This document shows positions 8,593 through 17,170 of a stretch of DNA of 64,000 nt, piece after piece. The translations under genes and the position numbers were made by a program. The DNA comes from Thermoflexus sp040289485 (lineage in GTDB: Bacteria > Chloroflexota > Anaerolineae > Thermoflexales > Thermoflexaceae), in the NCBI RefSeq assembly GCF_040289485.1, contig NZ_PSLG01000002.1:25551-89550 (forward strand), written 5' to 3'. Under the pieces are notes generated by a model. The model searched no databases. It worked only from the letters and a program-made list of their open reading frames with translations, and was not told the DNA's origin. Numbering within the stretch: the first letter of the stretch is position 1; the number at the start of each line of letters is the position of its first letter.

Positions 8593-10088
8593 AGCGCCTG
8601 GGATCCTGGGGGGCGATCGTAGCGGGGCTGTTGGGGCTGAGCGCCTTGGCCCTTTACCGGCTAACCATCTACCCCCCGACCTGGTTCGACGAGGGCTCGC
8701 ACCTGCACGTGCCCAAGGCCCTGGTTCGTTGGGGGGTTTACGCTGATTACAGCAGCGAAGGCTTCCGGTTCCACGGGCCGATCCTGGGGGTGGGGCCCAC
8801 CGTGTTGCTGCCCATCGCCGGGGCCTTTCGGATCTTCGGGGTGGGGCTGTGGTCCGCCCGCTGGGTGATGGCGATGTTTCTGCTGGTGACGGTCTGTCTG
8901 TTCGCAGCGGTGGCCCGTCGGTGGGTCCCAGGGATCGGGGCGATCTTCGCGGTCCTCTGGTTTGTGTTCGCCCGCAGTGCTGACACCCTGACCTATGGCC
9001 GGCAGGTCCTGGGGGAAGTGCCGGGGATGGCCTTCCTCCTGATAGGGATGCTGGGATGGGAAGGGATGTGGCGGAATCGGCCTTGGGGGGCTGGGCTGGC
9101 CGGCCTCGGCTTCGGGCTGGCCGGGATCACCAAGGGGCCCTGGTGGATGTTCCTGATCCCGGCGCTGGTCGGGCTGTCCGTGGCCGGCCGGTTCTATTAC
9201 CGGCAGCCGGGCTGGGCCGGGAATCTGAAGGCAGCAGGGATCGCCCTTGCGCTGGGGCTGGCCTGGCAAGGGATGCTGTGGGGGCTGCTGAACCCGAACC
9301 CGCTGCGGGACCTGCAAGAATTGCGGCAGATCGCGGGGGGGAGCGTGGCGGTTTTCCCCTCCCCCCGGATGGGGGCGACGGCGCGGAACTTATTGACGGT
9401 CTTCGATGGTGCCTTCCTGCCCCTTTTCCTCTACGGGGCGTGGCGGGCGCTGGAGCGGTCCCCTCAGGGGTATCGCTGGGGGCTGGTGATGGCCATCGTC
9501 GCCCTGAACCTCGGCTGGCTGGTGACGGCCTCCAACGGCTGGCTGCGTTACGCCTACCCGGCCCTCGCTCTGCTCAGCCTGAACGCTGGAGATCTGCTGG
9601 CTGTCCTGCGGGCTCGGGAGGCTCAGGCCCTGCAGGCAGCCATGGGGCTGTGGCTGGCGATCCTCCTGCTGGGCTCGGCGGGCATCCAGGTGGTCCGGGT
9701 GCTCCGGCATGGAGACGACGCCGCCTTTCAGATGGCTCGTTACCTGCAGGCCCACGTCCCGGAGGACGCGCTGATCGAGACCTGGGAGCCAGAGATGGGG
9801 GTGTTGACCGACCATCGGTATCACTATCCGCCGCAAGCCTTCCTGGACGTGGCCTCTCGGTTCGTATGGTTCGGAGGTCCCCCGCCGGCGCGCTTCTACC
9901 ATTGGGATGAGGCCCGGCCCGATTATGTGTTGGTCGGCGCTTTCGGTCGCTGGGTGGAACTCTACCGCGAGGTGGAGGAGAGATGCCCTGAGCTGACGGC
10001 GGCCTTCGGGCCCTACCGCCTGTATCGGATCGCGACATGTGCCCCACAGGCCGAGGAGAGTGAGAGGGAAGGAGGCGAGAGGCCATGA
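8589..10088 (+). CDS. ArnT/PMT-like membrane glycosyltransferase (GT39/GT83 type)
   Basis: A 499-residue polytopic protein. Just after the first transmembrane helix is YPPTWFDEGSHLHVPKAL; the D-E pair in the first large loop followed by a His is the catalytic-site signature of PMT/ArnT-type enzymes, which use polyprenyl-phosphate sugars. GRQVLGEVPGMAFLL and GLAGITKGPWWMFL match the usual later segments of this family. The start at 8589 is chosen over longer in-frame options because it forms an ATGA overlap with the preceding stop and begins with a good signal-anchor helix. The next gene again starts in an ATGA overlap. Target glycan or protein is unknown. Confidence 0.8.
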   Translation: MKRLGSWGAIVAGLLGLSALALYRLTIYPPTWFDEGSHLHVPKALVRWGVYADYSSEGFRFHGPILGVGPTVLLPIAGAFRIFGVGLWSARWVMAMFLLVTVCLFAAVARRWVPGIGAIFAVLWFVFARSADTLTYGRQVLGEVPGMAFLLIGMLGWEGMWRNRPWGAGLAGLGFGLAGITKGPWWMFLIPALVGLSVAGRFYYRQPGWAGNLKAAGIALALGLAWQGMLWGLLNPNPLRDLQELRQIAGGSVAVFPSPRMGATARNLLTVFDGAFLPLFLYGAWRALERSPQGYRWGLVMAIVALNLGWLVTASNGWLRYAYPALALLSLNAGDLLAVLRAREAQALQAAMGLWLAILLLGSAGIQVVRVLRHGDDAAFQMARYLQAHVPEDALIETWEPEMGVLTDHRYHYPPQAFLDVASRFVWFGGPPPARFYHWDEARPDYVLVGAFGRWVELYREVEERCPELTAAFGPYRLYRIATCAPQAEESEREGGERP

Positions 10089-11611
10089 GCCGACGGATCC
10101 TCGGCATGGGCCTGGTTCTGCTCTGGAGCCTGGCGGCGTCGCTGCCGGCAGCCACTGCCCAGGGAGTCGTGGTGCGGTGGGAGCGTCCCATCCGGCTGGG
10201 GGAGCCCTTCGCCTGGTTCCCGGACGTGGTGGCCGATGATGCCGGGCGGGTGGTGGTCGTATGGGCGGGGGGCGTGCGGCGAGGGCCAGACCGTTACGAT
10301 GCGCTGATGTTACGGTTCGGGGTCAACGGCCGCTGGTCCGATCCGGTGGACATCTACGCCGGGCGCATCGAGGAGGGGCGGAGTTACGCGGTGCGAAACG
10401 CCATCGCGCTGGATGGGTTCGGCGACCTGGTGCTGACTTATAAGCATCCGGACGCTGTGTATTTCACCCGGGCGCCCATCGCGCGTCCGAACGCCGCCCT
10501 CTCCTGGGCGCCGCCATGGCGGCTCAGCAACACGCCGGCCTATTACACCGAACTCCTTGTGGATGCAGAGGGTAACCTCCACGTCGCCTGGACAGCGTTG
10601 GTGCCCATGGATCCGCAGCAGCCGGACCTCCCTTGCAACGGTTGTTCCGACGTGTTCTACCGGCAGTCATGGGACAACGGGCAGACGTGGTCCCCGATCG
10701 TCAATCTCTCCCGTTCCCCCTGGGGATCGATGAAACCTTTCCTGTGGGCTTCGGAGAGGGAGAGGTGGCTGTATGCGGTCTGGCAGGAGGGCTACGACAC
10801 GTGGGCGGGGCGTGGAAGCCCAGTGGGGGTGGGGCTGGCCCGTTCGGCGGATCGAGGGAGGACATGGGAGGCTCCTCGGCTGATCACCGCAACAGTGGGC
10901 ACGCCCCAGCAGCCGGTGATCGGGGAGGACGGGAAGGGCCAACTGCTCCTGATCTGGCGGACGGTGGAGGACGATCGGCTGTATTTCCAGCGGTCCTCGG
11001 ACCACGGGGCGACCTGGAGCGCCCCTCAGTCAATCCCGGGTTTCCGGACCCGCCCATGGCGCCATCCACCGTTCGATGCCTACGATCTGGCGGCCGACCG
11101 CGCCGGCCGGCTTCACCTGGTGGCCGTGGGCGCGATCTCTGAGGAGACGGTGGGCCTGTTCCACCTGATGTGGGACGGGGACCGTTGGCTCGGCCCGGAC
11201 CTGGTGTGGGCCGATGGCCAATTTCCCGAATGGCCCCGGCTGGCCGTGTCGGAGGGACGCCGGTTGCATCTGGTGTGGTTCGAGCGGGATCCCCCGCATC
11301 TATTCGACAGCGACGCGGGCCAGTATACGGTTTGGTATACCACGGGCCTCACCGACGCACCGCCGGTGACCCGGATCCCACGGCCGCGGCCCCCATCGCC
11401 CGTGCCCGGTAGGGACACAGCGCTGCCGCATCCCTATCCTTCGCCCGAACCGACGCCCACGCTCCCGGTCATCCCCACCGCCCCCGCGGAGCTCCCGGTC
11501 GAGCAGCCGAAACCGGACCGTGAGGCCCTCGGGTTGCTCATGATCCTGGCCTTTGCCATCGCCGGATTGACCGGGTTGGGCTGGTGGGCGGCCCGCCGGC
11601 TCTCCCGGTGA
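10085..11611 (+). CDS. Secreted, membrane-anchored BNR/sialidase-like beta-propeller protein
   Basis: A 508-residue protein with an N-terminal signal peptide (hydrophobic stretch about residues 5-25, cleavage near ATAQG). It has a series of Asp-box/BNR-like elements such as SWDNGQTWSP, SADRGRTWEAP and SSDHGATWSAP, which mark sialidase-type six-bladed propellers. A proline-rich spacer (about 425-470) leads to one C-terminal helix and an arginine-rich tail, so the propeller should sit outside the cell on a membrane anchor. Full catalytic residues of true sialidases (Arg triad, Tyr/Glu) were not confirmed; BNR propellers often only bind glycans. It lies inside the glycan operon, overlapping its predecessor by 4 bp. 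Confidence 0.7.
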   Translation: MSRRILGMGLVLLWSLAASLPAATAQGVVVRWERPIRLGEPFAWFPDVVADDAGRVVVVWAGGVRRGPDRYDALMLRFGVNGRWSDPVDIYAGRIEEGRSYAVRNAIALDGFGDLVLTYKHPDAVYFTRAPIARPNAALSWAPPWRLSNTPAYYTELLVDAEGNLHVAWTALVPMDPQQPDLPCNGCSDVFYRQSWDNGQTWSPIVNLSRSPWGSMKPFLWASERERWLYAVWQEGYDTWAGRGSPVGVGLARSADRGRTWEAPRLITATVGTPQQPVIGEDGKGQLLLIWRTVEDDRLYFQRSSDHGATWSAPQSIPGFRTRPWRHPPFDAYDLAADRAGRLHLVAVGAISEETVGLFHLMWDGDRWLGPDLVWADGQFPEWPRLAVSEGRRLHLVWFERDPPHLFDSDAGQYTVWYTTGLTDAPPVTRIPRPRPPSPVPGRDTALPHPYPSPEPTPTLPVIPTAPAELPVEQPKPDREALGLLMILAFAIAGLTGLGWWAARRLSR

Positions 11612-11628
11612 CGGGCGGAGGGATCCGC

Positions 11629-12810
11629 ATGCGCGTCCTGATGCTCACTCAGGTGCTGCCCTACCCGCCGGTCAGCGGCCCCCAGATCAAGACGTATTAC
11701 ACATTGCGTTATTTGAGCCGACGGCATCGGATCACCCTGGTCTCTTTCCTCCGTCGAGTCGAGGAGGAAGCCTACATCCAAGCCCTTCGCCCTTATTGCG
11801 AGGCGGTGCACACTGTCCGCCTCCGGCGCTCTCGCGAGCGGGATCTCATGGCGCTGATGCGCGCCGTCTACTCTGGGGAACCCTTCCTTATCGCCCGGGA
11901 TCACGCGCCGGCTTTCTACCGGCTGATCGAACGGCTCCACCGGAAAGACCCCTTCGACGCCGTCCATGCTGATCAACTGAACATGGCGCCCTATGCCCTC
12001 TCCCTGCCGATCCGGCGGGTCCTGGACGCCCACAACGCCGTCTGGCGGATCCCGGCGCGGCTGGCGGAGACGGCCCGCTGGCGGCTGATCCGGTGGTTCG
12101 CGCGGTGGGAAGCCCGGCGGCTGAAGGCCTACGAGGGGGCGATCTGCCGAGCCTTCGACACGGTGCTGGTGGTCAGCGCGGCGGATCGGGAGGCGCTCGA
12201 GGAAGCGGCCGGCGGCCCGTTCCATGCGGTGGAGATGCCGATCGCAATCGACCCAGGGGAGTTCCCGCCCATCCCGCGGGAGCCCGGGTCGAAGGGGCTG
12301 CTGCACATCGGCGGGCTTTACTGGCCCCCGAACGCGGAGGGGATCCGTTGGTTCCTGCGGGAGGTGTGGCCGCGTCTCTGCGCCGTTGAGCCCGATGTCC
12401 GGCTCTTCGTGGTCGGGGCGCGGCCCCCGGCGGATCTCCAGCGTTGGGCGGCGCGCGATCCCCGGATCCATCTCCTCGGGTTCGTGGCCGATCCGACCCC
12501 CTACTGGCGGCAGAGCGCAGCGCTCATCGTCCCGCTGCGCGCCGGCAGCGGGATCCGGGTGAAGATCCTGGAGGCCTGGTCCCGGGGGATCCCCGTGGTG
12601 AGCACCTCTATCGGCTGCGAGGGCCTGGCCGCCCGCCCCGGGGAGAACCTCCTGGTGGCCGATGATGGACCCGCCTTCGCTGAGGCCCTCCTGGGCCTCC
12701 TGCGGGATCCAGCGCGGGCGGACCGCATCGGGCGGGCCGGCCAGGAGACCGTGCGAACTCTCTACGATTACCGGACGGCCTGCCGACCGCTGGACGGGGT
12801 CTATCCTTGA
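11629..12810 (+). CDS. GT4-type glycosyltransferase
   Basis: A 393-residue GT-B glycosyltransferase. It begins MRVLMLTQVLPYPPVSGPQI, with the N-terminal glycine/proline loop, and carries LRAGSGIRVKILEAWSRGIPVV near residues 300-320, the nucleotide-sugar-binding motif of GT4 enzymes, followed by GCEGLAARPGENLLVAD. It resembles the first GT4 gene of the operon. The start at 11629 is favoured over an upstream in-frame ATG (11584) because GGAGGGAT lies directly before it and the extra 15 residues lie inside the previous gene. It is the last gene of this operon; it converges with the minus-strand PQQ-type gene only 7 bp away. Confidence 0.85.
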   Translation: MRVLMLTQVLPYPPVSGPQIKTYYTLRYLSRRHRITLVSFLRRVEEEAYIQALRPYCEAVHTVRLRRSRERDLMALMRAVYSGEPFLIARDHAPAFYRLIERLHRKDPFDAVHADQLNMAPYALSLPIRRVLDAHNAVWRIPARLAETARWRLIRWFARWEARRLKAYEGAICRAFDTVLVVSAADREALEEAAGGPFHAVEMPIAIDPGEFPPIPREPGSKGLLHIGGLYWPPNAEGIRWFLREVWPRLCAVEPDVRLFVVGARPPADLQRWAARDPRIHLLGFVADPTPYWRQSAALIVPLRAGSGIRVKILEAWSRGIPVVSTSIGCEGLAARPGENLLVADDGPAFAEALLGLLRDPARADRIGRAGQETVRTLYDYRTACRPLDGVYP

Positions 12811-12817
12811 GCAAAAC

Positions 12818-15010
12818 TCAACGCCCCTGAGCGATCTCCGCAAGGGGATCTAGAAGGCGGATCTGGGAAGGGCTGTGCACAACGATCACGGGGACCCCGT
12901 GATACCACTCGATGCGCCCGGTGACCTGAACCCGCTGGCCGGTTCGGTAGAGGCGATCAGGGAGCTGCTGGGGGAAACGCGCCCAGTCGGCCCTCGGGAT
13001 CCGAACCTTGAAGCCCTCGACATAGGGGCGCTGGAGCCCCAGATAGACCGCCTGACGGTTGTTGAAGACATCGTAGATGGTTCCCTCTACTGTTTTCACC
13101 CGGCCCACGAAGCGCCCCGCCTCGAAGGGGGAGATCGGGGTCGGGTCCTCGTCCCGGATCGCCGCCGGCGGATCCTCGCTGGGGGCCGCGGATGAAACGG
13201 CCGGGGATCCGGCGGGAACCCTGGAGACCGAGGTGGGATCGCCGTGCTCCAGGGCGACCAAGGCCCCATCGCCGCTCACAAAGTAAATCGTGTTCTGGCT
13301 GACCACCCAGGTGGCGTATTCCGTCCAGTATTGATCATAAACCTGCCCTTGGCCGTAGTAGATGTAAAAGCCGCCGGGGATGGTGCGAGGGTCTCCATCC
13401 TGGACCAGGCGATCGGGGCAGTAATGGCTGGGGCTGAAGGGACAATTGCTGGCCGAGACGATGATATGGGGGAGGTTGCGGGTGGTGATGGGATTCGCCC
13501 CCGTCCCGCGGTCGGGAGAGCGGTCCAGGATCTCATGGGCTAGCCCGAACATCCAGTGGCCGCCGAAGATGAAATCACCGGCCATCGACAAGTTGGCCTG
13601 CTCGTCGGTGGGGAAGAAGGTGTTCTGCATGAAACGGACGTATCCGGCCCGGTATCCGGGGACGGTGGTGTCGTCCAGCACCATCTCCCCCAGGCGGGAA
13701 TCCCACTGCCCGTTGCAGGGGTCCTGCAAGCAGGGGGAGCCGCGCATCACCACATAGGCCACCTCCTGGCCGTTCGGGAACCGCTTGATCACCGGCTGGG
13801 GTCCCATCGGGAGGTAGCCGCCGTTGCCCCACCCCCCGTGGCCGACGTTGGCGATGAAGGCCGGCACTCCGTCCTGGAGACGCAGGGCCAGCAAGGCCTG
13901 CCACTCCGGCTGCCGGGCGAGGCCGTCGCGCATCGTCGCGTTGTCCCTTGGCCACGGATTCCATGGGTTCCACATCGCCTGCCAATCCAGCCGTAGTTTG
14001 ATAAGCACCAGGCCATGGCCCTCGGCGATCACCGGCCAGCCGTTCCTCACTTCAGCGAAATATGAGGAAGCGCCAGGATCACCGGGGGCCCGCGGGGTCG
14101 GTTTCACACGCCACGCCCGTGAGCCGTCGGTGTTGCGGATGGCATGGACGTAGAGGTTGGCGTCGGCGGCCACCACGAGGTTCCAGGTGGGCGAGTAGGC
14201 CGGCGGGGTGTGGACCGGGACCCCGGCGTCGTAGGACCAGATCACGCGCAGGTCGGTTTTGGAGAGGGCGTAGACCCGGTTCCCCATGGAGAAGAACACG
14301 CGGTCCCCCCAGAGGGCGGGCGGCAAGGGCAGGTCGCTGGAGGCGCCAGTGGCGAACTGTCGACGGACCTCGCCGGTGGCGGCATCGAGTTGATAGAGGG
14401 TGCCGTTGGTCGAGAGGATGAACAGGGAACCGGTGTCTGGATCGTAGGCCGGGGTGGAGCGGATCTCGGCGCCGCCGGGGTTGCGGTTCCAGATCACCGC
14501 CCCATTGCGATTGTCCAGGGCGAAGACCCCCCGGGAGCCCGCTGCGATGTAGACCCGCCCGCCGCCGGTGACGGGCTGGCTGTTGCGAGGGAGGCGGAAC
14601 TTGCCTGGGGCGACCCGGCCTTGGGCGTCAGGCCCGTTCCATGCCCATTTCCAGCGCCAGGGGGGCGGGACGACGGCGTTCGTAAAACTGGTGCGCTGGG
14701 CATCGTGGGCGTGCTGGGTCCACTCATCCGGAGGGGAGTTGAAGAAATTCCGGAAAACCTGTGGGAGGTAGAGCCGGAAGGGCTGGCTGGCTGTCCCTGT
14801 CAGCGAACTTTCTGCTGGGCCGGAGGGGGACGGCACAGGGGGAGCGACCCAGGTCTCGACCGTGGGCCCCATCGGCGAAGGCCCTCCGACCGGAGAGCGG
14901 TCCATGGGCGCAGGCGTCCGGGCGGGCGTCGGCATCGCCGAAGGCTGCCCCCGACACAAGGCCAGAGCCACCAGCATCGCGAGCCCCAGGCCACCATTCT
15001 GCCAGCGCAT
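12818..15010 (-). CDS. Secreted PQQ-like beta-propeller protein with C-terminal OB-like domain
   Basis: A 730-residue exported protein. A hydrophobic N-terminus (residues 8-20) precedes a Pro/Ser/Thr-rich linker. Propeller repeats follow, with blades such as GGRVYIAAGSRGVFALDNRN and GTLYQLDAATGEVRRQF, the W/A-x-D-x-x-T-G-x-V pattern of PQQ-like/outer-membrane-assembly propellers. After about residue 625 the chain changes character: VGRVKTVEGTI, YRTGQRVQVTGRI and VPVIVVHSPSQI look like an OB-fold of the nucleic-acid-binding or DUF4131-like style. No PQQ-dependent dehydrogenase active site was identified, so it is more likely structural or binding. A consensus sigma70-type promoter lies 36-65 bp upstream. 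Confidence 0.7.
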   Translation of the reverse strand: MRWQNGGLGLAMLVALALCRGQPSAMPTPARTPAPMDRSPVGGPSPMGPTVETWVAPPVPSPSGPAESSLTGTASQPFRLYLPQVFRNFFNSPPDEWTQHAHDAQRTSFTNAVVPPPWRWKWAWNGPDAQGRVAPGKFRLPRNSQPVTGGGRVYIAAGSRGVFALDNRNGAVIWNRNPGGAEIRSTPAYDPDTGSLFILSTNGTLYQLDAATGEVRRQFATGASSDLPLPPALWGDRVFFSMGNRVYALSKTDLRVIWSYDAGVPVHTPPAYSPTWNLVVAADANLYVHAIRNTDGSRAWRVKPTPRAPGDPGASSYFAEVRNGWPVIAEGHGLVLIKLRLDWQAMWNPWNPWPRDNATMRDGLARQPEWQALLALRLQDGVPAFIANVGHGGWGNGGYLPMGPQPVIKRFPNGQEVAYVVMRGSPCLQDPCNGQWDSRLGEMVLDDTTVPGYRAGYVRFMQNTFFPTDEQANLSMAGDFIFGGHWMFGLAHEILDRSPDRGTGANPITTRNLPHIIVSASNCPFSPSHYCPDRLVQDGDPRTIPGGFYIYYGQGQVYDQYWTEYATWVVSQNTIYFVSGDGALVALEHGDPTSVSRVPAGSPAVSSAAPSEDPPAAIRDEDPTPISPFEAGRFVGRVKTVEGTIYDVFNNRQAVYLGLQRPYVEGFKVRIPRADWARFPQQLPDRLYRTGQRVQVTGRIEWYHGVPVIVVHSPSQIRLLDPLAEIAQGR

Positions 15011-15045
15011 CCGGCTCTCCTTTCAATTGAAATCAAACCAACCAT

Positions 15046-15075
15046 ATTCTAACTAAGAGGAAGACCGTTTGTCAA
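15046..15075 (-). promoter_or_regulatory. Sigma70-type promoter for the PQQ-like gene
   Basis: On the minus strand TTGACA (15075-15070) is separated by 18 bases from TAGAAT (15051-15046). The surrounding 60 bp are clearly more AT-rich than the genes. The downstream gene has GAAAGGAGAG before its ATG at 15010. Both hexamers are near consensus, giving a short leader of about 30 bases. Confidence 0.7.
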
Positions 15076-15098
15076 CGGCTGGTGGAATGGGGTGAGGC

Positions 15099-17084
15099 TC
15101 ACCCGTATTGTGCCTGGAGAACCCCTGCACCGCCGGGGAAGGGGACCCATGCGTAGGGATCCCCCCGCCATGTCCATTCCCGCCATATGACTGGCAGCCG
15201 GTCGACCGCCATTTGCACCAGGCGACCCCCCGGGATCTCAGCCGGGATTCCGATCCAGACCGAGGCTGGCGGTGGGCGATCTGCACGGATTCCTATAGAG
15301 AGCCGCTTCCCCACCGGATCCCAGCGGATCGGCTCCAGCCGGAGGGCCTCCCGGGCTTCCAGAAAGGCCAGCCAGCGCTCGGCGGACCAGATAGGGATCC
15401 CGTGTTCGACGGCGGCGTCCAGGATCCCTTCCAGCCAGGCGGCCTGGCGGGCGGCGGGCTCCCCGCCGATGGCGAAGGGGTCCACGTGGGCCTGCAGGCC
15501 CACAGCCCCCCACACGCCCGCCCGGCTGTCCGCGAGCAGGCGCCGGACGATCGCCACCGCCTCCGGGATCGGGAGGCGCGGGGCCTCGGGGATCGTCCAG
15601 CCGATCAAGTGTTCGTCTACCACGTTGGTCAGTTGCTGGAAAATGTCCAGCACCCGCCCCTGGGCGTCGACGAACCGCATGGGCAGCCCGCTGCCGGTGA
15701 AATACCCGAAGGCCCATTCCCCGTCGGCCTTTCGGAACGTGGGACCGATGTGATAGAAGTCCAGGTTCATGCGGATCCCAAGGGCTGCCTGCACCCGTGC
15801 CGTCTCCACCCACCCGCTCCACAGGACGCGATGGGTGCGCACGGTCGGCGGCACGGGCCCATAACCCATCCCAGTGAAGACCTCCCAATACCGACGCCAC
15901 CCCATCTCCAAACCTTCCTCGACATACGGATGCAACCCGAACTCATGGCCCCGCGCCCGCCAGCCGCGGACGTGTTCGGGGAGGACGATGTGGGATCCCG
16001 CGCGCTCGATTGTATAGAGAAGGCGCTGCCATGCCCGTTGCAGGGAGTTCCGCAGCAGCGGCGCATAGTAGACGCTGAAGGTTCCGCCGCGGGCTTCTAC
16101 CCGGCCCAGGACCTCCTCAACGGCCGATGGCGGCATGTTGTGGGCATCTCCGGTGGCAACCAGGAGGCCGAGGGCTCCCTCGGGGAAATACCAGAGGCGC
16201 GGGAGCGGGAGCCGGTCGGCAAGCATCCGGGCGATCATCCGGCTCAACAAGCGCATCTGCTCATCGGCCTGGGGGATCTCGATGCGATCCAGGTCGATCC
16301 AGCCGGCGAACCGCTCGTGGGCACGCACGCCGCGCAGGCCGTCCCGCTCCTGGTCAGCCCGCAGCGGATCTCCCTGGCGGGTGAGGGCCACGCTCCACGC
16401 CAGGTCGAAAGCCCACATCCCAGCCTGTCCCCTCCCGAAGGGATGCCATGCGACGGCAGGGAAGGGGAGATCGCCCGTCTTGCTGGAGAGCCACGCCAGG
16501 GTCTCGGCGCCGGCCGGCCGGTAGTGATCGGCGGTTCCGTGGAACTGTAGCCGTTCGCGGGGAAACCCCTGTCCGAAAGCAGGCGTGGGGTCGATCCGTA
16601 TGTAGCCGTCCACGGTTTGGCCGGCCGCCGGCTCCACTCCGAAGAGGTCAGCTAGGGAGGCTGGGGGACGCATCGCCACCAGCCGCCCGCCCTCCGCCAC
16701 GTAGCGACGCAGGGTTTCCCCTTGGGAGGTATCCAGAGGCCCCGCGCTCAGCAGCACGAGGGAGAACCGCGCCAAGACCTCTTCCCGTAGGGCGGACAGC
16801 GGGGCCGCCCGGAAGACATTCAAGCCTTCCGTCCGCAGGATCTCCGCCAGGTAGGCACCGGTGGACGGATCCGCCCGTTCGTTCAGGATCAACAGGATAG
16901 GCGCTTCCCCCGCGCTGAATGGCCAGCGTCGATCTGGGGGCTCCTGGAAGGGCGAATGGAAGGGAGGCGTTGTGCCTTCCACCTGCGCCCACAGCCGGTA
17001 GCCGCCCAGGACGCCCGCTGCAGCAACAGTCAGCCCCGCTGCCCCGCCCAGTTTCAAGAACTGCCGTCGCGTGATCGGCTTCAT
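15099..17084 (-). CDS. Tat-exported polysaccharide-deacetylase-like protein with N-terminal GATase-like domain
   Basis: A 661-residue protein. MKPITRRQFLKLGGAAGLTV is a textbook twin-arginine signal (RRQFLK). Residues about 60-260 resemble the class I GATase-like/ThuA fold used by some secreted carbohydrate proteins (ILLILNERAD, FSLVLLSAGPLD, YVAEGGRLVAMRPP). Residues about 300-560 resemble a NodB/polysaccharide deacetylase barrel: LLVATGDAHN in place of the usual TFDDG metal motif, GTFSVYYAP, and GHEFGLHPYVEEG for the H-x-x-x-P/S element. The last about 90 residues form a beta-rich tail. The substitution at the first motif makes deacetylase activity uncertain. It probably acts on an extracellular polymer made by the neighbouring enzymes. 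Confidence 0.65.
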   Translation of the reverse strand: MKPITRRQFLKLGGAAGLTVAAAGVLGGYRLWAQVEGTTPPFHSPFQEPPDRRWPFSAGEAPILLILNERADPSTGAYLAEILRTEGLNVFRAAPLSALREEVLARFSLVLLSAGPLDTSQGETLRRYVAEGGRLVAMRPPASLADLFGVEPAAGQTVDGYIRIDPTPAFGQGFPRERLQFHGTADHYRPAGAETLAWLSSKTGDLPFPAVAWHPFGRGQAGMWAFDLAWSVALTRQGDPLRADQERDGLRGVRAHERFAGWIDLDRIEIPQADEQMRLLSRMIARMLADRLPLPRLWYFPEGALGLLVATGDAHNMPPSAVEEVLGRVEARGGTFSVYYAPLLRNSLQRAWQRLLYTIERAGSHIVLPEHVRGWRARGHEFGLHPYVEEGLEMGWRRYWEVFTGMGYGPVPPTVRTHRVLWSGWVETARVQAALGIRMNLDFYHIGPTFRKADGEWAFGYFTGSGLPMRFVDAQGRVLDIFQQLTNVVDEHLIGWTIPEAPRLPIPEAVAIVRRLLADSRAGVWGAVGLQAHVDPFAIGGEPAARQAAWLEGILDAAVEHGIPIWSAERWLAFLEAREALRLEPIRWDPVGKRLSIGIRADRPPPASVWIGIPAEIPGGRLVQMAVDRLPVIWREWTWRGDPYAWVPFPGGAGVLQAQYG

Positions 17085-17170
17085 CGTCCCTCAGACCTGT
17101 AGAAGAGGGGAACGCCCGCCGGGGCCTTCCCCTCTCCAGCCTGCGCTTTGGATGTGCTCTGTTCGATGGC

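Noticed and set aside
12806..12820. TTGAG-CAAAA-CTCAA stem-loop as a bidirectional terminator between convergent genes
   Set aside because: The stem is only five weak base pairs, lies partly within the end of the GT4 gene and has no U-tract on either strand.
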